Assembly: GCA_023387135.1 (NCBI GenBank)
Contig: JAEWIK010000268.1
Coordinates: 1-10,709 of the forward strand
DNA: 10,709 bases
Source: Actinomycetes bacterium
Lineage (GTDB): Bacteria; Actinomycetota; Actinomycetes; Propionibacteriales; Propionibacteriaceae
Direction of reading: 5' to 3'
Positions 1-6,091 of the stretch are shown piece after piece (within the stretch, counting starts at the first letter, position 1; each line of letters begins with the position of its first letter). The notes beneath the pieces are model-generated. The model ran no database searches and was not told where the DNA came from. It saw nothing but the letters and a program-made list of their open reading frames with translations. The translations under genes and the position numbers were made by a program.

Positions 1-11
1 CGGGTAGGCAT
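1..11 (-). CDS. Possible start of the next gene of the sugar ABC locus (edge fragment)
   Basis: An ATG on the minus strand begins at 11 and runs off the window after three codons (M-P-T). An AGAAGGA ribosome-binding-like sequence lies at 22-28, ten bases upstream of this ATG. The gap to the binding-protein stop at 42 is only 30 bp. In family 1 sugar ABC operons the binding-protein gene is usually followed by two permease genes, so a permease is the natural guess. Only three codons are visible, so the product is inferred from context alone and even the start is uncertain. Confidence 0.3.
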
Positions 12-41
12 CGCTCGGCAGTCCTTCTCAGTCGGCGTCGG

Positions 42-1421
42 TCACTTGGCGGACTTCAGGATCGGGTCGATGGTCGACGAGCAGATCCCGCCCAGTGCCT
101 CAGCCGCGGGCTTCCGGTTCATCACGATGTCCTCGATCGCCGGTGCCACACCGTCCTGGCTGGAGACCTGGCTCCACACCACCGACGGATCGACGTTCGT
201 GAACGTCAGCGGCCAGGACGCCGGCTCGATCTGGGCCGCCACCAGGCCCTTCGGCTCACCCTCTGCCTGAGCGAAAGCCGGTCCCATGGCGACGTCCTTG
301 TAGGCGGGGATCAGTCCCATCTGGGTGCCGGCGCCCTCGGTGGTCATGTAGTGCAGGAACTCCCAGGCGGCGTCCTTGACCTTCGAGTTCTCGGCCATCG
401 CCCAGACGTGGATCTGCGCGAGCGTGGCGTTCCCGGCGGGCCCCTTGGGCAGCGCCGCCATTTCGTAGTCGAGATCCGGGTTCTGCTGCCGGACGTTCAC
501 CACCTGCTCGTGCGAGCCCTGCTGCATCGCGACCTGGCCGCGGACCCAACGGGAGTAGCCCGGCTCCTCCTGCTGCAACTGCGGCGTGATCGCCGAGTGG
601 TCCTTCCACATCAGGTCCTGCAGCCATTGGAAGCCCGCGATGGTCCCGGCCGAGTCGGCGGCGCACTGGTTGCGCTGATCGCCGCCCAGGATGCCACCGC
701 CGAAGGCCTTCAGGACCGGCGCGTAACCGGGCTCGATCGGCGCGGCGGCGAAGTTGAAGTAGCCGTACTGCACGATCTGCTTGGCATCGAAAGCCGGATC
801 GGTGGCGTTCCGCCCCTCCTTGTCGAGGGTCAGCTTGGCCGACCACTCGCGGAGGTCGTCATAGGTGTACGAGCCGTCCGCGGGCGGGTAGTCGAGCCCG
901 GCGGCGTCGAACATCGTCTTGTTGTAGAACAGCGACTGGATGTTGTAGCCCATCGGCAGCCCGTACAGCTTGCCGTCGGCCGACGTCAGCGAGTTGATGA
1001 TGGACGGCGTGAAGTCGGTCTTCTTCGTCCCGGAAGCGTCAAGGTAACTCGTCAGGTCAGCGGTGACCCCGTCGCGGCCGGCCTCGAAGTAGTTCCAGCT
1101 ACCCATGACGAAGACATCGGGCAGCGTGCCTCCGGCGGCGAGTGTCTTGCAGGCGGCGTAGTCCACGCCGCAGTCACCGGTCTCCCACTCGATGGTGATC
1201 TCCGGGTGCGCCGAGGAGAACCCCGACGCGGCGTCCTTGATCGACGTGATGTCTGCGTCATTGCCCCAGAGCATGACGCGCACGGTGGCGGGCTGTGCTG
1301 CCGGAGGCGAGGCTTCACCGCCGGGCGACACCGATGGTGCCGGTGTCGCTGAACATGCGCCGGCCAACAGCGCCAGGCCGACGCCGACTGCTCCGATCAA
1401 GGCTTTCCTACTGCGTCCCAT
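42..1421 (-). CDS. Sugar ABC transporter substrate-binding lipoprotein (extracellular solute-binding family 1)
   Basis: This 459-residue protein would capture a sugar or oligosaccharide outside the membrane and deliver it to an ABC permease. The N-terminus is a lipoprotein signal: basic MGRSRK, a hydrophobic stretch (residues 7-20) and a lipobox ending AGAC, with C23 as the lipidation site. A Ser/Pro/Ala-rich linker (24-44) follows. The mature part has family 1 features: a first strand VRVMLWG (47-53), AAGGTLPDVFVMG (95-107), DGKLYGLPMG (149-158), FYNKTMFDAAGL (165-176), and a late W-EFLHYMTTEGAG (353-365). The start at 1421 was chosen because it begins the signal peptide and has a GAGGGAG site (1428-1434) six bases upstream. 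The same frame stays open to 1586, but that would put an unrelated 55-residue extension before the signal peptide and across the operator. Four further cysteines (C84, C91, C253, C447) could form disulfides. The sugar cannot be predicted. The LacI gene upstream and the intervening operator indicate substrate-inducible expression. Confidence 0.93.
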   Translation of the reverse strand: MGRSRKALIGAVGVGLALLAGACSATPAPSVSPGGEASPPAAQPATVRVMLWGNDADITSIKDAASGFSSAHPEITIEWETGDCGVDYAACKTLAAGGTLPDVFVMGSWNYFEAGRDGVTADLTSYLDASGTKKTDFTPSIINSLTSADGKLYGLPMGYNIQSLFYNKTMFDAAGLDYPPADGSYTYDDLREWSAKLTLDKEGRNATDPAFDAKQIVQYGYFNFAAAPIEPGYAPVLKAFGGGILGGDQRNQCAADSAGTIAGFQWLQDLMWKDHSAITPQLQQEEPGYSRWVRGQVAMQQGSHEQVVNVRQQNPDLDYEMAALPKGPAGNATLAQIHVWAMAENSKVKDAAWEFLHYMTTEGAGTQMGLIPAYKDVAMGPAFAQAEGEPKGLVAAQIEPASWPLTFTNVDPSVVWSQVSSQDGVAPAIEDIVMNRKPAAEALGGICSSTIDPILKSAK

Positions 1422-1457
1422 GTGAATCTCCCTCGGCTCGTGGGGACCGTACGACTG

Positions 1458-1487
1458 AATATTGCCACGTAGCATGCTACGTGGCAA
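1458..1487 (-). promoter_or_regulatory. Putative promoter of the binding-protein gene
   Basis: On the minus strand a -35-like TTGCCA (1482-1487, five of six matches to TTGACA) and a -10-like AATATT (1458-1463, four of six matches to TATAAT) are separated by 18 bp. Almost the whole spacer, and parts of both boxes, lie in the 30-bp palindrome, so a bound repressor would block RNA polymerase. The -10 is imperfect and the call rests on spacing and context. Confidence 0.45.
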
Positions 1488-1489
1488 TA
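1460..1489. promoter_or_regulatory. Perfect 30-bp palindromic operator for the adjacent LacI-family repressor
   Basis: The 15-base arm TATTGCCACGTAGCA is followed directly by its exact reverse complement, with the centre between 1474 and 1475 and no mismatch. It lies between the LacI-family gene and the binding-protein gene, over the putative promoter. The core TAGCATGCTA recurs with one mismatch near the start of the repressor gene. LacI-family dimers bind such inverted repeats. Assignment to this particular repressor is inference from position and from the second copy. The length exceeds a typical LacI-family operator of about 14-20 bp, so the outer arms may serve another purpose. Confidence 0.8.
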
Positions 1490-1503
1490 CCGCGTCGGAT
1501 TGT

Positions 1504-2526
1504 TCAGTGAACCGCGCTCGACTCACGCACCACGAGTTCGAACGGAACGACCGAATGCGTAGGCTCCGGCTCGCCGGCGTCGGCACCGCGGGCGGCGATC
1601 CGCTTGAGCAGCAACTCGACAGCGCCCGCCGCGATCGCGTCCTTGTCGGGAGCGACGGTCGTCAGGGTCGGCACCGCGTACTCACCCTCCTCCAGGCCGT
1701 CGAAACCGACCACTGCGATGTCGTCGGGAATCTTGATGCCGCGCAGCCGGGCGCAGTGCAGGCCGCCCAGGGCCAACAGGTCGGTCGCGAAGAAGACTGC
1801 GTCCGGCCGGAGGTCCGAATCGAGCAGTGCGGCCATGCCGTCGGCGCCGTGCCGGCGGTGGTAGGCGTCGGTGCGAATGACCAGCTGGTCGCGGAACGGC
1901 AGGCCGGCGGCCTCCAGCGCGAGGCGGTAGCCCTTCAGGCGGAGTTCGGCCATCCGGAGCGACTCCCCCGGGTCGGCGCCCACGAACGCCACCCGGCTTC
2001 TGCCGGCGTCGAGCAGGTGCTTCGTGGCCGCCGCGGCCGCCTCGACGTCGTCGATGCCGATGTGGTCGACAAGGCCCTGGCCGGTGCGTTCGCCGATCAG
2101 GACCACCGGCGGACGGACGCGACGATCCGCCAGCAGCGCATCCACCGGCCCGACGGCGCTGAGGATGGTCCCCTCCGCATACTCTGCGGCAGACCCCGCC
2201 AACGCCTCGCGCTCCCGCTGAGGGTCGCTGCCGGTCTGGCGCACCATCACCCCGAAGCCCCGGTCCTCCGCCGCTCGCACGACGCCCCGGGCCAGTTCGG
2301 CGAAGTACGGCACGTCCAGCTCCGGGATGACCAACTGGATCACCCGCGACCGACCCGATCTGAGGCTGCGAGCGGCCTGGCTCGGCGCGTAGCCGAGGCG
2401 CTCGATCGCCTCGTTCACTCGCGCGACGACCTCCGTGCTGACATGCGGGAACTTGTTCACCACATTCGACACCGTCCGCTGCGAGACGCCCGCCAAGCGC
2501 GCGACGTCGGCCTGAGTGACAGCCAT
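1504..2526 (-). CDS. LacI-family transcriptional repressor
   Basis: This 340-residue protein has the usual LacI-family length and layout. The N-terminal helix-turn-helix is VTQADVARLAGVSQRTVSNV (3-22), with recognition residues around S15-S20. The hinge helix YAPSQAARSLRSGRS (46-60) carries the conserved A-A-R-S-L minor-groove motif. The periplasmic-binding-protein-like core includes VIQLVIPELDVPYFAELARG (62-81), VDHIGIDDVEAAAAATKHLL (153-172), SRVAFVG (177-183) and AVFFATDLLALGGL (243-256). The effector is probably the sugar bound by the downstream lipoprotein, but this is not visible in the sequence. ATG at 2526 was chosen because it begins the helix-turn-helix directly and has a strong GGAGGAGG (2531-2538) four bases upstream. 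The longer in-frame reading would add 28 unrelated residues and cross the upstream operator. Its stop is 82 bp before the binding-protein start. Confidence 0.95.
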   Translation of the reverse strand: MAVTQADVARLAGVSQRTVSNVVNKFPHVSTEVVARVNEAIERLGYAPSQAARSLRSGRSRVIQLVIPELDVPYFAELARGVVRAAEDRGFGVMVRQTGSDPQREREALAGSAAEYAEGTILSAVGPVDALLADRRVRPPVVLIGERTGQGLVDHIGIDDVEAAAAATKHLLDAGRSRVAFVGADPGESLRMAELRLKGYRLALEAAGLPFRDQLVIRTDAYHRRHGADGMAALLDSDLRPDAVFFATDLLALGGLHCARLRGIKIPDDIAVVGFDGLEEGEYAVPTLTTVAPDKDAIAAGAVELLLKRIAARGADAGEPEPTHSVVPFELVVRESSAVH

Positions 2527-2539
2527 GGGTCCTCCTCCG

Positions 2540-2561
2540 TTACTACGTGGCATGCTAGCAA
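2540..2561. promoter_or_regulatory. Second, degenerate LacI-family operator at the repressor gene (autoregulation)
   Basis: TGGCATGCTA at 2548-2557 matches the core of the 1460-1489 palindrome (TAGCATGCTA) with one change. Reading outward on one side, the arm TGCCACGTAGTAA (minus strand) matches TGCTACGTGGCAA of the first site at 10 of 13 positions. The other arm agrees only for its inner five bases. The site sits two bases upstream of the ribosome binding site of the repressor gene and overlaps a -10-like TAGCAT on the minus strand. Repressor binding here would give negative autoregulation. Confidence 0.6.
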
Positions 2562-2666
2562 ACGCGCCGGCGTGCAGACAGGCCCCGGAGGCGACGACGG
2601 CCGTACCCAACGCCGAAACCCCGCGAGCGCCACCGGTCAGTGAGCAATTGCCGCATGGCGGGTTCT

Positions 2667-2696
2667 TTGTGGGGGCAGACCCCGGCCACCTAGACT
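2667..2696 (+). promoter_or_regulatory. Putative promoter of the riboswitch and TerC transcript
   Basis: A -10-like TAGACT (2691-2696, four of six matches) lies 18 bp after a weak -35-like TTGTGG (2667-2672). Transcription from it would start near 2702, just ahead of the first conserved riboswitch element, which is the expected position. The -35 is poor, and support comes mainly from the riboswitch. Other parts of the 2527-2823 gap hold the repressor's ribosome binding site and operator; nothing recognisable was seen in about 2562-2660. Confidence 0.4.
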
Positions 2697-2700
2697 CGGG

Positions 2701-2796
2701 GGTCGAGGGGAGTACTTCTCAAGTCACCTGTTGGTCAGTCCGGGCTCGTCATCGCGCCCCCGCGGGTGTGCCGGAGACGGCGAAGGAGACCTCGCA
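2701..2796 (+). promoter_or_regulatory. yybP-ykoY manganese riboswitch
   Basis: The leader of the TerC gene carries both hallmark conserved elements of this RNA family in the right order: GGGGAGTA at 2707-2714 and GAAGGAGACC at 2782-2791. The two are separated by about 70 bases that can form helices. Short complementary bases flank the elements (CGA at 2704-2706, TCG at 2792-2794), consistent with the basal stem. The family senses Mn2+ and commonly sits upstream of TerC/Alx-type or MntP-type manganese exporters, matching the gene here. The ribosome binding site (2811-2816) lies 15-20 bases beyond the element, so translational control is plausible. No obvious intrinsic terminator was seen in the leader. 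Boundaries are approximate. Confidence 0.85.
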
Positions 2797-2823
2797 GAGC
2801 AACACCTGTGAGGGAGAACCCTG

Positions 2824-3813
2824 TTGTCCATGCCCGTCCTCGAGATCGCCATCGGTTCACCGGAACTGTGGGGGATCAGCATCGCGGCAGTCGTCGCGCT
2901 GTTCGTGCTCGACTTCCTGATCACGCGCAAGCCGCACGAAGTGTCGATGAAGGAAGCCATCGGCTGGTCTGCCTTCTACATCGCGCTGCCGCTGGCCTTC
3001 GGCGTGTGGATCTGGAACGCCTTCGGCGCCGAGCGCGGCCTCGAGTACTACACCGGCTACCTCGTCGAGAAGTCGCTCAGCGTCGACAACCTGTTCGTCT
3101 TCCTGCTGCTGCTCTCGTCGTTCGCCGTCCCGCGGGAACTGCAGCAACGCGTGCTGCTGATCGGGGTGGCCGGCGCGCTCGTCCTGCGTGGTGTGTTCAT
3201 CGCACTCGGCGCCGCCATGCTCGCCAACTTCTCGTGGACGTTCCTGCTGTTCGGAGCGATCCTGCTCGTCACCGCCGTGAAGGTGCTGCGGGACGCGCTC
3301 AACCCCGCCAAACACGAGATCGAGGTCGGGTCGCTGCGGGTCGTCAAGGTCGTCCGCCGCTTCTGGCCGGTGACGGACGACTACCGCGGCCCCCGCTTCA
3401 GCATCGCCGAGGGCGGACGGCGGGCGCTCACCCCGTTCGCGCTGGTGACGCTCGCGATCCTCGCGACGGACGTCGTCTTCGCCGTCGACTCGGTGCCCGC
3501 CGTCTACGGCATCACCGGCGATCCCTACCTCGTGTTCGTGACGAACGCGTTCGCCCTGCTCGGCCTCCGCGCGCTCTACTTCGTGCTCGAAGGAGCCCTC
3601 GGCTCGCTCGTCCACCTCGGCTACGGCCTCGCCGCCATCCTGGCGTTCATCGGCGTCAAGCTCGTCCTGCACTGGGGCCACGGCGTCTGGAGCTGGGTGC
3701 CCGAGGTCGACACGCTCGCGTCCCTCGGCGTCATCGTCGGCATCCTGGCGCTCGTCATCGTGACCAGCCTCATCGCCAACCGCCGCGCCCGGAACGCCGC
3801 CGCGACAAGCTGA
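2824..3813 (+). CDS. TerC/Alx-family integral membrane protein, probable manganese exporter
   Basis: This 329-residue polytopic membrane protein belongs to the TerC/Alx family, whose members are linked to Mn2+ efflux and metal homeostasis. The diagnostic acidic membrane motifs are present: VEKSLSVDNLFVFLLL (81-96) and LATDVVFAVDSVPAVYGIT (213-231), followed by NAFALLGLRALYFVLEG (241-257). Roughly eight or nine hydrophobic segments run from residues 16-34 to 299-318. A charged cytoplasmic-type loop lies at about 155-200. Length and layout resemble E. coli Alx rather than the shorter YkoY type. TTG at 2824 is preferred as start because AGGGAG (2811-2816) lies seven bases upstream. An in-frame ATG at 2830 would leave 13 bases and is the alternative, giving a protein two residues shorter. 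The upstream yybP-ykoY riboswitch predicts induction by high manganese. A tellurite-resistance name would be misleading, as no other ter genes are visible. Confidence 0.93.
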   Translation: MSMPVLEIAIGSPELWGISIAAVVALFVLDFLITRKPHEVSMKEAIGWSAFYIALPLAFGVWIWNAFGAERGLEYYTGYLVEKSLSVDNLFVFLLLLSSFAVPRELQQRVLLIGVAGALVLRGVFIALGAAMLANFSWTFLLFGAILLVTAVKVLRDALNPAKHEIEVGSLRVVKVVRRFWPVTDDYRGPRFSIAEGGRRALTPFALVTLAILATDVVFAVDSVPAVYGITGDPYLVFVTNAFALLGLRALYFVLEGALGSLVHLGYGLAAILAFIGVKLVLHWGHGVWSWVPEVDTLASLGVIVGILALVIVTSLIANRRARNAAATS

Positions 3814-3874
3814 GGACGCCGGCCGATCCTCGGCACGAGACGGTCCGGAACTCCGAACTCCCACAACACGAGGA

Positions 3875-3890
3875 CGCGGCATTGGCCGCG
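3875..3890 (+). terminator. Short GC-rich hairpin after the TerC gene, possible weak terminator
   Basis: CGCGGC (3875-3880) and GCCGCG (3885-3890) form a perfect 6-bp stem around the loop ATTG, in the 116-bp gap between the TerC stop and the YihY start. There is no T-rich tail, so it could be a partial attenuator, an RNA-end stabiliser or chance in GC-rich DNA. Confidence 0.3.
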
Positions 3891-3929
3891 GGCGCGTGAC
3901 CGTCGGGTGGCGGTGGGTATGGGGAGTGC

Positions 3930-4952
3930 ATGGCTGACAAGGTGACGACGCGGGCGCAGGGCAATCCGCCGGGGCGGGAGGCTTCCAAGCCGACGGAGAT
4001 CCCCGGCAAGGGATGGCTGCAGGTGGCGAAGCGGGGCTGGAAAGAGGCCTCGGCCGACCAGGTGCCGCTGCTCGCGGCGGGGGTGGCGTTCTTCGGGTTC
4101 CTGGCGCTGTTCCCGGCGCTGGTCGCCTTCACGCTGATCTACGGCCTCGTGGCCGATCCCGCGACTGTCACCGAACAGACCGCCGTCTTCACCGGCTCGC
4201 TGCCACCCGAGGCGCGCACGCTGCTGGTCGACCAGCTGACGCAACTGACCTCCGCACCCCCACAGAGCCTGGGCTGGGGCCTCGTCCTCACGCTGGCCAT
4301 CGCGCTGTGGAGCGCGTCTGGCGGCGTCGGCAACCTCGTGACGGCCATCAACATCGCCTACGACGAGGAACGGCGGCGGGGCTTCATCAAGGAGAAGCTG
4401 GTCGCGCTCGGCCTCACGGTCGGGGCCATCGTCTTCATGGCCCTCATGGTCGTGCTGGTCGCGGGCATCCCCGTCGTGCTCGAGTTCGTCGGCCTCACCG
4501 GCGGCTGGCGCTGGCTGGCCGAAGTCGTCCGCTGGGTGGTCATAGCCGTCCTCGTCATGGTCAGCCTCGCCGTGCTCTACAGGGTCGCTCCCGCCAGGCA
4601 GCCACCGAAGTTCAGGTGGGTCTCGGTCGGCGCCGCCGTCGCCACCGTGCTGTGGTTGCTCGCGTCGGTCGCCTTCTCGCTGTACGTCACGCTGTTCGGC
4701 AACTACGCCAAGACATACGGGGCGCTCGCGGGCGTCGTCGTGCTGCTGCTGTGGCTGTGGATCAGCACGTACGCCATCCTGCTGGGCGCCGAGATCAACG
4801 CCGAAGCCGAGGAGCAGACGGCCCGCGACACCACCACCGGGCCGGAGCAGCCGCTCGGCACCCGCGGGGCGGTGAAGGCCGACTCGGTCCCGCCACCGTC
4901 CGGCGACGCGCGGCCAGACGTTGCCAAGAACGACCCGGGTCCACGAAGCTGA
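3930..4952 (+). CDS. YihY/BrkB-family inner-membrane protein
   Basis: This 340-residue protein belongs to the YihY/virulence factor BrkB family (an older name, ribonuclease BN, is a misassignment). Its molecular function is not established. A polar N-terminus (1-43) precedes about six membrane segments at roughly 46-75, 113-133, 157-183, 197-219, 231-256 and 262-287. Family signatures are LLAAGVAFFGFLALFPALVA (47-66), LYRVAP (216-221), and the C-terminal FGNYAKTYGALAG (256-268) followed by WISTYAILLGAEINAE (277-292). A polar Pro-rich tail of about 45 residues ends the protein. ATG at 3930 follows GGGGAG (3921-3926) with a short three-base spacer. No better in-frame start was seen. The lipid kinase gene begins 5 bp after its stop, so the two are almost certainly co-transcribed. 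Confidence 0.92.
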   Translation: MADKVTTRAQGNPPGREASKPTEIPGKGWLQVAKRGWKEASADQVPLLAAGVAFFGFLALFPALVAFTLIYGLVADPATVTEQTAVFTGSLPPEARTLLVDQLTQLTSAPPQSLGWGLVLTLAIALWSASGGVGNLVTAINIAYDEERRRGFIKEKLVALGLTVGAIVFMALMVVLVAGIPVVLEFVGLTGGWRWLAEVVRWVVIAVLVMVSLAVLYRVAPARQPPKFRWVSVGAAVATVLWLLASVAFSLYVTLFGNYAKTYGALAGVVVLLLWLWISTYAILLGAEINAEAEEQTARDTTTGPEQPLGTRGAVKADSVPPPSGDARPDVAKNDPGPRS

Positions 4953-4957
4953 CCTCC

Positions 4958-5911
4958 ATGGCACCTGGCAGGCTCGGCGTGGTCTGGAATCCGCTGCGCG
5001 CCGAGCGTCCGGCGCTGGAGAAGGCGCTCAGCAAGGCCGGCCACACCGGCGACGTCGGCTGGTACGCCAGTTCCGCCGAGGACGCGGGGCAGGCGGCCTG
5101 CAGCAAGGCGATCGACGAGGGCGCGGACGCCGTCATCGTCGCGGGCGGCGACGGCACCGTCAGGGCGGTCTCGGAGACCCTCGCGGGGACGGGGATCCCG
5201 CTGGGCATCGTCCCCATCGGCACCGGCAACCTGCTCGCGCGCAACCTCGGCATCCCGCTCAACGACCTCGACGCCGGCTTCAGGACGGCGCTGCGTGACC
5301 CCACCCGCACGATCGACGTCGGCTGGGCCGACCTCACCGGCGGCGACCAGCCCGGCAGGCACGTCTTCGTCGTCATGGCGGGGTTCGGCATCGACTCGCG
5401 GATGATCGCCGAGACCGACGAGGAACTGAAGGTCAAGGCGGGGTGGATCGCCTACGTCGCCGCCCTCGGCAAGGCCCTCGCCACGGTCAGGGTGACAGGC
5501 ATGCGGCTCTCGGTGGACGGCGCCGAGCCGCGCCGCGCCCGCGCTCACACGCTCATCATCGGCAACTGCGGCACCGTCCGCGGCGGCATCACGCTGCTGC
5601 CCGACGCCGTCATCGACGACGGCCTGCTCGACGTCCTGCTGGCCAGCGCCGTCACGCTGCCGCAATGGATCAACACCCTCAAGACGATGATCTGGGACAA
5701 CGGCGTGCTGCGCCTGTTGCGAAAGCGCCGCACCGCCAAGGACGGCACCGCCACCACGCACTTCCCCGCCACCACGGTGCGGGTCGAGGTCGCCAACCCC
5801 GTGACCTTCCAGGTGGACGGCGACACCCTCGGCGACATCACCGCCGTCACTGTCGAGGTGGCACCCGGTGCCCTGATCGTCCGCGCGCCCCGGCCAACAC
5901 CGAGCCGCTGA
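4958..5911 (+). CDS. Diacylglycerol/lipid kinase family protein (DAGK catalytic domain)
   Basis: This 317-residue soluble protein belongs to the bacterial DgkB/YegS-like lipid kinase family, which phosphorylates diacylglycerol or related lipids using ATP at the inner face of the membrane. The nucleotide-binding motif VAGGDGTVRAVSETLAG (61-77) and the GIVPIGTGNLLARNLGIP block (83-100) are intact. The C-terminal beta domain has LIIGNCGTVRGG (199-210), LLPDAVIDDGLLDVLL (213-228) and FQVDGD (284-289). ATG at 4958 is chosen because the family fold begins at once with RLGVVWNP. The same frame is open far upstream, but that part is a shadow of the YihY gene. No clear Shine-Dalgarno precedes the start, and the gap from the YihY stop is 5 bp, so translational coupling is likely. 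The exact lipid substrate cannot be read from the sequence. Confidence 0.92.
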   Translation: MAPGRLGVVWNPLRAERPALEKALSKAGHTGDVGWYASSAEDAGQAACSKAIDEGADAVIVAGGDGTVRAVSETLAGTGIPLGIVPIGTGNLLARNLGIPLNDLDAGFRTALRDPTRTIDVGWADLTGGDQPGRHVFVVMAGFGIDSRMIAETDEELKVKAGWIAYVAALGKALATVRVTGMRLSVDGAEPRRARAHTLIIGNCGTVRGGITLLPDAVIDDGLLDVLLASAVTLPQWINTLKTMIWDNGVLRLLRKRRTAKDGTATTHFPATTVRVEVANPVTFQVDGDTLGDITAVTVEVAPGALIVRAPRPTPSR

Positions 5912-6042
5912 CACCCGGGGCGTCGTACGTCGCCAGGGCGGAAGACCGGCGCGCGGGCGCACCGCCTAACCACACGGACGACGGACGCCAGACTGGCGCG
6001 CGACGCCAGGCTGACGACCTGCTGACGGCCCGGGAACGCGGA

Positions 6043-6070
6043 ACAGGGACCCCCTCGCGGGGATCCCTGT
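6043..6070. terminator. Convergent terminator-type hairpin
   Basis: ACAGGGA (6043-6049) pairs with TCCCTGT (6064-6070), and CCCC (6051-6054) with GGGG (6059-6062), around a TCGC loop with one internal C-A mismatch. It sits between the lipid kinase (plus strand) and the DUF3618 gene (minus strand), about 130 bp and 21 bp from their stops. The position suits bidirectional termination. The T-tract is weak on both sides, which is common in high-GC actinobacteria. Confidence 0.7.
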
Positions 6071-6091
6071 CCGGTGTTCGCCAGGTTTGGG

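Noticed and set aside
351..1352. Long plus-strand open frame of 333 codons opposite the binding-protein gene
   Set aside because: It is antisense to a clear solute-binding protein, rich in Arg, Val and Gly, and has no recognisable motif. High GC content creates such frames.
1462..2643. Plus-strand open frame of 393 codons opposite the LacI gene
   Set aside because: It starts inside the operator palindrome, is Arg/His-rich and lacks domain features. The minus strand encodes an intact LacI protein.
2824..3813. Tellurite-resistance locus
   Set aside because: No terA, terB, terD, terZ or other ter gene is visible, and the Mn2+ riboswitch points to manganese homeostasis.
2857..3882. Minus-strand open frame of 341 codons opposite the TerC gene
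   Set aside because: Composition is dominated by Glu, Asp, Gly and Arg with no motif, as expected of the mirror of a hydrophobic membrane protein in high-GC DNA.
3915..3920. GGGTAT upstream of the YihY gene as a second SigB/SigF -10 box
   Set aside because: No GTTT lies 13-17 bp upstream, and transcription would start almost at the ATG, leaving no room for the ribosome binding site.
4013..4957. N-terminal extension of the lipid kinase reading frame through the YihY gene (apparent 632-residue fusion)
   Set aside because: The extension is an out-of-frame reading of the YihY gene, Arg-rich and motif-free. The kinase fold begins right after the ATG at 4958.
3621..4964. Minus-strand open frame of 447 codons across the TerC end and the YihY gene
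   Set aside because: It spans two real genes and their gap, with Asp/Gln/Arg-rich low-complexity content and no supported start.
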